From contig JAYKKI010000009.1 of NCBI GenBank assembly GCA_039881145.1, positions 8,542,501 through 8,606,500 on the forward strand: a DNA stretch of 64,000 bases, written 5' to 3'. Position 1 is the stretch's first letter. Each line of letters starts with the position of its first letter. This DNA comes from Druceiella hillmani (Eukaryota; Arthropoda; Insecta; Lepidoptera; Hepialidae). The position numbers and the translations under genes were made by a program. A model generated the notes under the pieces. The model saw only the letters and a program-made list of their open reading frames with translations, was not told where the DNA came from and did not search any database. Shown in pieces: positions 54,111 to 64,000 of the stretch.

Positions 54111-54790
54111 AAAAACCAGCCAAGTACGAGTCGGACTTACGCACAAAGAGTTCCATAGCGTCAAACATGATTACACTTAGTTTCTATTTCTCAAAGAAAC
54201 AGTGAAAAACAAAGTTATTTCTGCGTTCGGTACCGATAATATCCCGTATCCCAAAACCTACTAATTCTATTCAAACCAATTTTCATTAAAACGTTATTTA
54301 AATTCTACTACATTAATCCTTTAGAATTTAATTACGAATTTTTAGAATTTTATAATAAATTGTTAGTTGAAAAGTTAGATGGAGGGTGTGACACACTTTT
54401 CATGACACACTTTTCACTAAAATATATATATATGCGCATACATTTCCAACGATTAATTTAACTAACGAAAGTTATTTTTTAACGTCTTTATCATTATACA
54501 AGACCTATCTGATAATATTATACACGTCTGTGTGCATTACATTTTTCTCTCTTCTCTTAGTTGTATTTATTATGTGCTACCCCTAATATTATATACTTTT
54601 GCAATTCCACTATTTCATTGTATGGCAGTTCATAGAAAACACCTGTCATCCATTTCCTAATTACATCTATATAGTGCCAATACTCTTCAAGTAAAATGGC
54701 TAGACATACAGATAGATACAGACGATCAAACGTAGAGGATGAAATTATAAGACTCCCTTTTTTACCAATTGGCTACGGTACCCTAGAAAA
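54111..54790 (+). mobile_element. Diverged lepidopteran-type dispersed repeat, right copy
   Basis: Same element as 5,847-6,488, here with its 3' end: 'agactcccttttttaccaat' followed by 'tggctacggtaccctagaaa', which fits the family's 'gggtcccgtttttaccct...ggtacggaacccta' tail. Head 'ccagccaagtacgagtcgg'. A short local doubling 'gacacacttttc' occurs near 54,390-54,415. Confidence 0.7.
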
Positions 54791-55392
54791 ATTAAATTCA
54801 AAATTTATTGCAATGTTGTTTATATTTTATAGTAATATGAAAACAAAAACTATCTAAAACAATTTTAAAGTGCTGTTGTCTTGTGTTAAAAAGAGATGCC
54901 CGTCTAACCTTTCTGATTTAAATAGACCATTGTGTCATGCGTAAAAATGAATTTTTTATTACAAGAGTTTGCCAAAAGACGAAATTTTCTTTCAGCATAA
55001 AACTGTATAGTTTTTTATTTTCTATTTGTAAGATCTTCTTGAAATGTCATATTCTCAATTATGACTTAACATAGACAATTTTATACCCATTTGCATTTTC
55101 TTTTTCGTAATTCAGCTTTGTACTAATATCGTTATTAAGCAAGATTAGGTGAGCAAGATAATTTATATCGTGTCCAAATTTTTGGATTATTCCCTCCTAG
55201 CTCATGAAAAATTACTTGCATAAGAACGAACAAAGTCATAAAATATTCTTTCTCTTCAAATACAAAATCGCGTTAATTTAAATTAATCTAACTCTACGTA
55301 ATCCTAATTATTTCAAATTTCTATACAGTATATATAAATGAAAACAACCGGTTTCCTATAGTTCCACAACTTATCACGTTACAGCATCAGAA

Positions 55393-55678
55393 TAAACACA
55401 TAATTATGATAAAAGATGCCACTAGACATTTTAAAAATACATAATATTATACGAACTTTTCTCGAAATAATTACATATTGGCCAATACAACAATAACATT
55501 TGCAAAGAAACATCTAAAATATTATCTTCAAGAATGTTTGTTTCGATTAAGTTTCTTGGGGAACCGGAAAACAGTTTCCGGAAGCTATTTCCGCTGTTAT
55601 TCCCTTGCCGACGCAAATGCATGCGCGGCTTGTTTCTGAACATCCATTGAGCGAGAATTAATTACAGCATCTCACCCC
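55393..55678. other. Conserved core of the duplication, right copy
   Basis: Counterpart of 7,081-7,365 with one substitution and a one-base indel at its edge. See that entry. Confidence 0.5.
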
Positions 55679-56251
55679 TGCAATAAATTTGTGAAAATTT
55701 ACACTGAGAGGAACTTGCAATTTAAAGGCGAGAGCTATAAATTGTGTTGCATTAAAGGCAGAGCGGCAAGCTGTTTATTATTTTGAGTTTCAGCAAACAT
55801 ACTGTACTTGCAACATTAAGTTGCAAGTATGCAATTTTACATAAGGAAAGTGTGGTTTTATCAATTCAGAGCAAAGTTTATATAAACTTTTCTGTCTTTC
55901 GATATTAATTAGATATAAGGTCAAATTAATAATACAATGTTTTCCGGGCTATTCTGAAAAATTATCTCTGGGAAAAAAATGCTTTTTCACGGAAAAGAGA
56001 CAAAAGTTTTAGAATCATTAGTATTAAATTGTATTAAATTAATTGCATTAAATCACTTGTATAAAATAAATTATAAATGAACACTAAATTTACGAAATTG
56101 GAAGTGCATAACTAACCATTTTTCTCTATAATTCAATTTCAAAAATATACATATTTTCTGAAATAATTGTATTATCTACCAAGTAATACTTCAACATCAT
56201 TACCAATTTTATCTCTTCCTCTAGATAATAAATGTTGAAATAAATGTGAGT

Positions 56252-56254
<3 letters not shown>

Positions 56255-56338
<84 letters not shown>
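56255..56338. repeat. (TA)n microsatellite, right copy
   Basis: About 84 bases of TA with one 'tgta' interruption. Homologue of 7,929-7,974. Confidence 0.95.
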
Positions 56339-56798
56339 ATTTTCTTAAATCCTTTTTCAGAAAAAAATTTCAATATTAATTCAGTAGTAGTTTAGATCCT
56401 TTCATCTGTGGATAAATAATGTTTTACACGGATCCAAATAAATTAATCGTTAAAGGTAAATACACTGCGATAACATTATATCATTATATTCACGGCGAAC
56501 TTTCAATTGTAGATACTAACAAATTACAAACTTTTGGCTTTAGAATTTGTTGAAAATTATTTGAGTCAATGAAAATAATACAGCAAATCAATTAAAGCTA
56601 CTTTGCATGTTTTTTCGTAGAGTAATAAAATAATTTTTTAATTCTAAAATTTAAGCATTAGTCAATGATGTCAAGTTTTTAAGGATGCAAATTATAATAA
56701 ATAAAGTGGAATAGACATATATTTATAAAAAACCTCTATGTGATTGATTTATTTTGAACATAACTCTCAAGATATAATTTAAAATAAGTAGGACCTAT

Positions 56799-57014
56799 AT
56801 GGAAAAAAATATTCATCTTTATCTGTACATTATTCTAAAATTGAAATTTTTAAAACGCTTAATATGGTCACGAAAGGCTGCAAGTGATTTTCTAAGGATG
56901 GGTTTTCATAAAACCAACGAAAGTGCTTTCAAGTTAGAAAAAAATACCAATTTATGGAAGCTAGTGGCAAGTGATCTATTTACAGGGCTAGGTCAAATTT
57001 TTATGTCACCTTAA
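56799..57014 (+). other. Open frame of 71 codons, right copy only
   Basis: Open from ATG (peptide with 'IWSRKAASDFLRMGFH' and 'NLWKLVASDLFTGLGQ') to TAA. In the left copy (about 8,441-8,640) an indel near 'gggttttttataaaacc' breaks it. By hand count the copies differ at about 20 of 240 positions here, with many amino-acid changes, so no sign of protein constraint. Unrecognised; probably a chance frame or fossil. Confidence 0.15.
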
Positions 57015-57419
57015 GCCTAATTATTAGAGATAGTACACTCAAATGTTATAAAATGCATATTTCTATTCCATCCTAGACATATTAGGTTGAAATTTCTTTC
57101 TCTAAATTGTTTTATATCTCCCTTTCAACAAGTACATGGTCATTGTGTATTCATAGAGGGTAAGAGTACTTCCAAAAAATAATTTAATTCATGTTAGCCT
57201 TCATGACAATCAATTAAAACAAATATAGATAATGTTTAAAAATTTATGAACATTTCATTTATATTATAAATATATTTTCTATTCATCTATTTATATTTCA
57301 AACGCTACAAAGCCACTCGTGTTCTGCTGGATTGATTTTGATACCATTTCTGAAACGTTCTAATATGGATTTATATTCTACATATTGAGATTACAGAATG
57401 ACAATTAACATTTACGGGG

Positions 57420-57438
57420 CGTATCTCTCTGAGATACG
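57420..57438. repeat. 8-bp stem hairpin, right copy
   Basis: Identical to 9,039-9,057, although bases nearby have changed. Confidence 0.8.
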
Positions 57439-59143
57439 TGGCAGCAGTAGGCGCTATGGAAGGAAATGATTGCAATGGCGTTACGTTGCGAGGTCGCCGG
57501 AAGGAAAACTAATTCTATAGCTAAAATTTAGAATCACAATCAGCGTTTCAAATCACTACAAGAGGAATTTAGATTAAAACAATGGAATGACGCCAAAAAA
57601 CATTTAATGTATCGTGCCAAAATTGTATCGTTAAGATAAATTATAAAGTATGCTCTCGTGTAAAGATTTTATGACAAACTAAAAGTAATATCCACTAATC
57701 AAACTAAAAATAATACCTTCATTGTCATGCTATTAGAAAAGCCATATAGTTTGACCGATCTTTCTGTTTGAACTAGCGTGAATGAAGGAAGACTTGATAC
57801 AAGTCTCACATAATTTTATTCCGTAATAGTGAAAAGATAAAAGTAGCACTTTTGCTAGCCGTCGTGATTATTATCATGACTTCATTATTAGACAGATTCG
57901 TAGCTTCGTGTAAAGAAACTACATGATTTTATTGGCTAACCATATTTATATGTCATAACAGAAATATTAAATATTATTTCGAAAATTATTCACATAGGAC
58001 TTTTAAATGCTGTGGCTATTATATATGCATTAAAAAGGAGCTAGAGCTACATGTGAATGTGATGTCATGGTGCGTCACATCATGTCCCGTTCTCAAGTTC
58101 TATTAATTAAAATAAGAATATTTTTCGAATTAACGAATGTAAATACGGAGAAAACAAAGTAACGTTAAAAGTTTTTTCAAATAAAATATGTTTAGTAAAT
58201 TTTCTAAAGTTAAGTAAATTGATTTTCTTTCCTTGCCGTAGGGCTTTCTAAGTTAGATTGATGTTTATTATGGCCTTACTGGTTGTATAAATTTGATAAA
58301 AGTTTCAAAGCTAGGAAATAAATATTAAGTATTTTAAGTTAATTTTTGTAAAATGTTGGCTAGCTTTTGTCTAAAATTGCGTCATTAATTTTAATAAATT
58401 ATTTATAGTATTTAGAATACGATTAATTGTTCAACCTACTTTCTGGTTATAATCAGAGGTACTGATGCTTATGATGGAGATTGAATACAAAATGAGGTCT
58501 TCAATATGATATTCTTAACTACGGGATTCTAAATTACGAAGCATGGTCTGAAAAATACAAACAAAAAAGCTAAAAATGGTCAATAGCTTGCCTCACTCAA
58601 TTAGACCTGCCCGGATATTGGGTAGTTAGGCGAAAACCACACTTCAGTCCGTAACACTAATTCTCAAAACAAACCACGAATTCGACGTTCGACTAATTGT
58701 GGAAACAAAAACCAGTATAAGTTCACATGTAGTTTACTCGGTTTAAACTCTAAACCAAAAAAAAATCGTGTGAAATTTCTGTTAGGAACAAGGGAAAACC
58801 TCAAAAAGGGTTATATATGTGATAAGAAATATTATAACAATTACATATAAATCAAAACCTAAACTTTTTTAAATTCTTCAATTGTCTCAAATTTGTTATC
58901 AGACTTAAAATTTACAGTACAGGTCAAAGTAACATGCACATAAGAAAAATACCTTTAAATGACTTCGGAAAATATGAAAATGTTTAATAAAGAAAAATTA
59001 CATTAAAAATTTAAAAAACTTTGTTACTGCATGAAGTACTTGTAATTTAAATTCGTGTAACTTAAAAAGTAAGTGCAATAAATTGTAAACAATGAAATAC
59101 TAAAAGAAAAAATATTATTTAATATTATGGGTTTATTTTCCAG

Positions 59144-59339
59144 GTTGCTTTGCTATGATTTTAGAGGGCTTTCTCATTTCATTCCTGAGAATGAAAAAAT
59201 ATTTATAAATACATTTCAGAATTATATTGAAAGATCATCAAGCTTCCTATTTTTCCTCATATCAATAAATGAAATAAAATTAAAAGAACGTAATTACATT
59301 TATTATAGTGGGGATGGTAATGATATAAACTGGGACACG
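59144..59339 (+). CDS. Possible internal exon, open in right copy
   Basis: Follows 'gtttattttccag' and is followed by a donor-like 'gttagt'. The 196-base segment is open throughout in one frame (LLCYDFRGLSHFIPENEK..., then FQNYIERSSSFLFFL and ERNYIYYSGDGNDINWD). The mixture of charged and aromatic residues is more protein-like than most frames here. The left copy is frameshifted. Could be an exon of a chemoreceptor or another gene whose other exons I cannot find. Product unknown. Confidence 0.25.
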
Positions 59340-59648
59340 GTTAGTGTTAAATTTGTTTGATTAGTAATCAAGATCACACTTACATCATATTTTTCCAGAT
59401 TATTTCAGTTTATATATTTCTGCTAATATATTTATTCCTTATCTTAGTACATTTTTTTAAATGTTCTATGGCCTACGAGAAAATGGAAAACTCTGCATGC
59501 TGGAGAGTGTCTCCAACTCTATTTTAAAAAAATCATCGATTTATTTGCACAATTAACAAATAATAAGACCATATAGTTTACGTATATCATACCTACATTT
59601 TGAAACATATATTTTTGCTATCGCTTCACCCTAGAAACGAAATATATT

Positions 59649-59726
59649 GGAACTTTCCAGTTTTCCACGATATAGGAACTTTCCAGTTTTTTGCGGTATA
59701 GAAACTTTCTAGTTTTCCGCGATGTA
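59649..59726. repeat. Three tandem 26-bp units
   Basis: Units at 59,649-59,674, 59,675-59,700 and 59,701-59,726, each beginning 'ggaactttccag' or a variant and ending near 'cggtata'. The left copy has one equivalent unit (about 11,945-11,970), so the triplication arose in the right copy or was lost on the left. Confidence 0.9.
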
Positions 59727-60296
59727 CAGCTCAATCTCCTGAACGCGGTCACGCGTTGTATTTTTTAAAAGTTCCTTAGTCCAATTAATGATAAAAAAGC
59801 AATAAATAGTAATGACAAATTTTAATACACCATTTTTAATAATTAGTTTTTTTTGTGGATCTAAAATTTTTGCTTTATTTTGAAGTAGTATTGTTTATTA
59901 AATTCATTAAATTATTAAATTCACAAAATAAATGCTTAAACAATTTTTCCTTTTTGACGAAAATATTCAAAACGAACGACTTATTACTACTTTTACGGCC
60001 TACAATGGACTTTTTTATCTGTCACTCTTAGAGACAAGCAGACTTAAAGTAGATAATAAAAAAAGTCTAAATTTTTCATCAACGTTGAAAGAAGGCAATT
60101 TTGGATTTGACTATATAAATCAAAATCGATGCATTTATTTTATATTTATTTAGTAGACAATTTATTTCGCACACTATCGATCTTATCACACATTTATTGA
60201 TTAAAGTAATGTCACAGGAATTGCTTTAATCAATAATACGATATTAATAAAAATAGTGCTAAATAAATCAAGCGTCAATGAATATCATCAGTTTGT

Positions 60297-60570
60297 ACAC
60301 GCACACGCACGCGCACGCGCACGCTCACGTAGGCACATACGTACGCACGCACGCATACGACACGCATGTGCGTGTGTACATGCACGCGCAAAAACACACA
60401 CGCGCGCATGCACGCACGCACGCAGGCACTTGCACGCTCGCACACGCGCTCGCGCGCCCTCGCACGCACGTACGCATTTACGCACGCCCGAATACGCTCG
60501 CAAGCGCTCACGCGCGCACACGCATACGTACCCACGCGCACCCGCGCAAACGCGCTCTCATACGCTCATA
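60297..60570. repeat. Long GC-rich ACGC-type microsatellite
   Basis: About 275 bases of imperfect (ACGC/GCAC)n, strictly alternating purine-pyrimidine over long runs ('cgcacgcgcacgcgcacgct'). Long frames open on both strands (Arg/Ala/His-rich one way, Cys/Val-rich the other) only because the tract has no TA-containing stops. They are not genes. Confidence 0.95.
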
Positions 60571-60799
60571 CTCTTTTCTGGTAATTCTCAAACTAAAACG
60601 TTACTTTAATTTCAGGGAAATATACACAAGAGCGATTTAATTTATATTTTTAAAAAATCTTGTAAAGAAATTGAACGAAATTTAAACGAAAGAAAAATAT
60701 TGAAAAAAGTAAAAGAAAATTAATGATTATTTTATGAATAATTAGTCGAAGAGCAATTCTTCCCTGGCGAATAAATAATTACAATTGACTCATATACAT

Positions 60800-62000
60800 C
60801 AAAAAACATTAATATCAATCCTTTTACTTATATCAAGCTTATTGGCAATTGACACCATAATCAGCATTTTCAATACGCTAGTTTTGAATATTTCTAGTTT
60901 TGAACGTAAAATTATTGAACATCTCTTTGATTCCTGGCGCGCTATTAGCTCATTAGCAGGTTTTCCAAAAATAACTTATTGAACAATGGAAAGAAGCCAT
61001 TGCGTATTAAAAGATATTGCTGCGCCTGGTCAATGTCAGTTATAAGAACGTTTTGGAGTAAAATTAATGTGCTTCCTCCAACAAACTTGGCAACTTGAGC
61101 ATTAAAATTTTCTAAAACCTTGCTTGTTACCTCGTAGATTAAACTTCGCGAATATCTAGAAATTTTGAAGCTTAATTCTTGTAGTTTACATATTAGAGAC
61201 CATGCTATGAATTTAAAAATTATATTTCTATTCCGGGTTCCTCGAATTGTGCCCAATAATCTGAGAAACAGAATTATTGGGCACAATTCGCGTGGTTTTC
61301 AAATACATGATAGGGACCATCCAGGATATCTTCCCTTAAATATGTAATTTTTTTATCTAAACTTAATACTGAATGTATACCTTTTAATTATTATAAGTGG
61401 GCCAATAACATAGCGAGTATTTTTTATTAATGCTAACAATTTATTGCAGCAGTTTCGTAAAATATGATGTTTACATTCTATTTTGTCACTTTAATATTTA
61501 AATATGGCTATAAATCTAAAAAATTTTTATAATAATTTAAATTTCTATTATAAATAAGTTTTTCGTAAATGAGTTTTCTAACTGAATTTTCATGTATTTT
61601 CATGTCTCCATGACGGTCGATGATGCTTCATGGTTGCGAAAAAGTAACGTACTAATTTTTTGCTTGAGCGTAAATTACAAAATATTTATTTTAACACGGT
61701 AATTTTTTTATGAAAGGCAACGATAGCAGCAGCACCCAAAAGGGCATTGTAATTTATTCTATATTAACTTTTTACCAACATGCGTCAGCTGCTACAGTTA
61801 TCATAGTTATTACTTAAGTGTCAACAGTTCCAATAGATATTGCATAATTTTGATTCTTTCTTCACGGCCCATTGCACAGTACATTCAGGACCGGTTTGCC
61901 ACCGGTCATATACCTAATTTTGAGCACGACTATAAAGCTGTCCAAATATCTTTGGAATATCCAAAGAGGCAAATATGGTTTTAATGGCTTTAAACGATCG
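60800..62000 (-). pseudogene. Decayed Mutator-like transposase-domain gene
   Basis: Blocks of one insect protein family read in order on the minus strand across shifts and stops: 'FASLDIPK' (61,950-61,973), then 'VYDRWQTG', 'AISIGTVDT', 'MITVAADACW' (61,775-61,804), 'YNALLGAAAIVAFHKK' (61,708-61,752), 'EASSTVMET', 'IECKHHILRNCCNKL' (within 61,411-61,482), 'REDILDGPYHVFENH' (about 61,285-61,337), 'SRSLIYEVTSKVLENFNA' and 'QVAKFVGG' (61,075-61,155), then after a frameshift 'INFTPKRSY' and 'GAAISFNT'. I recognise these as the family annotated in insects as Mutator-like transposase domain proteins (C-terminal tail included). At least four frame breaks and several stops make it dead. The longest surviving frame is 113 codons (60,945-61,286). 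It starts within about 20 bases of the end of the right duplication copy. Confidence 0.75.
61243..61290. repeat. Perfect 18-bp inverted repeat in the transposase fossil
   Basis: Arms 61,243-61,260 (CGAATTGTGCCCAATAAT) and 61,273-61,290 are exact reverse complements. CTG/CAG pairs extend the stem inward past one bulged A to a five-base loop. It lies inside the Mutator-like pseudogene just after the 'GPYHVFENHANC' block, where family members have unrelated coding sequence, so it probably arose by a local template switch. Confidence 0.9.
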
Positions 62001-64000
62001 ATACATTTAACAACACGATATCGTGATGTCAAATGAGTTATAACAAATCATATAATTTTTCAGTCAGTTTACTGATCTTATTTATTGTTTTTTAATATAA
62101 TAACTCAATATCTTTATTTGACAAGTGATTATATATCTCTACTAAAGCTAATAAATCGAAATGCTGCCCTTCATAGTTTAATATCAAATACGAAACTATT
62201 GGAAACCAACACAATCAATTCTACTACAAATAATACATATACGAACATGTAAACACTTCGTTATCCTGATCAATTTTCTCAATAACAAAAGTTTGGTTAT
62301 CCTTAACAAGTGGAGAATATTTTTGGGAAATTTCGCCTAAAATTCTCCTGAAATTAATTTCTACATAATAAAATCTAATGTATTTATTTTATTAAAAAAA
62401 ATTATACATAGAAAAATATTTCATAAATTGGCTTGGAGTGTATTAAACAAATACCGAGAAACACAAGAAGAAATTTAAAATAGAGTTTGATTTATTCATT
62501 ACCTCGTATTTCGTCATTCTAGGTTTAATATACTCCTCATCTTGGGTTTTTATCAGTAAACGGTTAGTTTTTTTTACGTAAACCATCTGTTAAAAAAATA
62601 ATATGAAATACAAATTAGAGGACTAGTAACTACATTAATAAAGATTTTTTCTCAAATCCTGCCACAACTTTAAAATATAACGAGAGTATCTTACTAATTA
62701 TACGTAATTTAGAAACATGTATTGCGTATTTGAATAGATTCATAATTTCTAATTCAACCCGTATCGACATTATTTGTAAAAAAATCATTGAAATTAAAAA
62801 AAAATTAAAAGCAGGGTCAGTTTGTCATTTCTCTTTTATAAAACTGAAGGCCGATTTATTTCAAAGTTTATCTACACAAATAACATCTTATTTTCAGTAA
62901 CCAAACCAAACGATTTAATGAATTATATTTAAAACAGCGATTTTTCTTTTTAGTTCCGATGACAATTTTTTGTATTCTCTTTCATAGCTTTGGTATAAAC
63001 ATGACGTGAAAGTACATCAATTGTAGTATATTATAATATATAACAATATTTGTGAGAGCTTTATTCTTTCTCGAACTTGAAAAGTATAAAACGGAAGCTG
63101 TCATTGTATTAGGTGGGTAATTTAAAAGTAACTTGTGAAGTCAAAATATTTGTTCCAGAGAAAAATGCTTAAATGTGGCAGTAAAAACTTCCAACGAATT
63201 TTTTCTGATTTAGTTTTTATTTTATTTCTGATTTTCTTTTTTCTTATTAGAATCCCCAGTTTATATCACTTTTCTGAAATATTCTTTTCTTATTCAAATT
63301 TCCAACAATTTTAGAAAAGTTTCGCTCTACAATAGCTTCTTATCAGAATACGAATAATTTTTTTTTTCAATTTATTGATAATTTTTATGTATTACTTCCG
63401 AATAGAATATTGGATTAGATAACCAGCCGATATGCTTTGTCTATTTTGGTCTTTTCCATTTTTATTCTTTTCATATTATTCTCTTACTTTTTTTATAAAC
63501 TCTTCTCTAAATGATATTTGTACGTTTATATTCCAAATTCATCTTACTTATTGCTTGGAAAGAACACCGGTGAAAATAGATACACTTTAAAATAGAGGTC
63601 ATAGAACTGATTTGTAGACTAAAAAAATAGTAATTTTCAAAAATCCATGGGATACTGAAAATATTTTCAGACATATTTTCACACATAGGTCATACATCTA
63701 AATTTGTATATTCACCAATAAACGGCGTGGAACAAAGTGCAGTTTAAATCAATATACTAGGGTTCTACTTCGACTTCATAAGGGTCTATTAACGCATTTG
63801 ATTAAGGTTTTTAATATGTATTTTTTTCCAATAAACGTAGTATAAAATATTTTTTTCAGGATATATTTCTGCACTAAGCGTGTCTATTTCTCTCTCTACA
63901 AAACTTTTAATTTCACTTAAAACAGAAGGCAAATTTTAATCCATAATTTACTTCATATATTCTTAAAAAAATCGTAAAAACTATTTTCTTTATTTAGCAG
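62001..64000. other. AT-rich right end, nothing recognised
   Basis: No coding block, SINE or repeat family is recognised. A 12-bp perfect palindrome 'cacgatatcgtg' sits at 62,014-62,025, and 'ttaggtgggtaatttaaaag' near 63,108 is weakly like a mariner-type terminus. Confidence 0.55.

Larger units (their letters stand above)
47961..60783 (+). repeat. Right copy of ~12.8 kb segmental duplication
   Basis: Direct repeat of 1-12,790. Similarity begins at 'gcaaatttta' (47,961) and ends after 'ataaataattacaa' near 60,783. Right-specific features are an extra block at 51,601-51,876, large (TA)n expansions (52,629-52,736; 56,255-56,338), a local 'gattttgaag' expansion (about 50,330-50,366), the retained 3' tail of the dispersed repeat (about 54,745-54,790), a 26-bp triplication (59,649-59,726) and a long GC-rich microsatellite (60,297-60,570). 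It lacks about 22 bases found at 4,773-4,797 in the left copy. 49,222-51,600 and 52,737-54,110 hold AT-rich non-coding sequence only. Confidence 0.95.

Noticed and set aside
60256..60640. Overlapping long frames on both strands rich in Arg/Ala/His or Cys/Val
   Set aside because: All lie in the ACGC-type microsatellite, which simply lacks stop codons.
60785..60982. 65-codon plus-strand frame and 61,165-61,347 plus-strand frame
   Set aside because: Antisense shadows of the minus-strand transposase fossil.
63100..63135. Mariner-like terminus 'ttaggtgggtaatttaaaag'
   Set aside because: No partner inverted repeat or transposase remnant nearby; too short to support.
1..64000. CRISPR arrays, operons or bacterial defence systems
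   Set aside because: No regularly spaced repeats with unique spacers, and no bacterial gene organisation. All signals are those of insect nuclear DNA.

Overview
The window looks like animal nuclear DNA from an insect, probably a moth or butterfly (Lepidoptera). It is very AT-rich, with many (TA)n tracts, no bacterial-type gene packing and no intact gene that I can recognise. The lepidopteran guess rests on relics of repeats that are common in lepidopteran genomes: an element opening with a 'gccaagtacgagtcggac' head and closing with a 'ggtacggaaccc'-like tail (5.8-6.5, 54.1-54.8 and 23.2-23.7 kb), a 'ctagctgtgcccc' retroelement tail (34.5 kb), and two tRNA-derived SINEs (24.2 and 30.3 kb). These assignments are from memory of the families and were not searched.

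The dominant structure is a direct duplication of about 12.8 kb. Bases 1-12,790 reappear at 47,961-60,783, same orientation, offset about 48 kb. The copies differ unevenly: one substitution in the core at 7,081-7,365, about 5% by hand count near the start, about 8% near 8.5 kb, and more with block replacements beyond 9.4 kb. Each copy starts with a broken coding remnant that resembles the C-terminal part of an insect odorant receptor. Near the far end is an exon-like segment, open in the right copy and frameshifted in the left. Each copy also ends in a GC-rich alternating purine-pyrimidine microsatellite, about 80 bp on the left and about 275 bp on the right.

Between the copies (12.8-48.0 kb) lies non-genic sequence with SINEs, retroelement relics, (TA)n tracts, hairpins, a diverged pair of about 265-bp tandem units (45.3-45.9 kb), an unnamed dispersed repeat pair (32.0 and 37.5 kb), a few GC-richer islands, and two weak exon-like open frames on the minus strand (13.9-14.1 and 22.3-22.5 kb).

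Immediately right of the duplication, on the minus strand (about 62.0 down to 60.8 kb), is a decayed copy of the gene family annotated in insects as 'Mutator-like transposase domain-containing'. Successive blocks can be read in order across frameshifts and stops. A perfect 18-bp inverted repeat sits inside it. The last 2 kb shows nothing recognisable. I see no functional multi-gene system here. The window reads as a repeat-rich intergenic or intronic region with receptor and transposase fossils.
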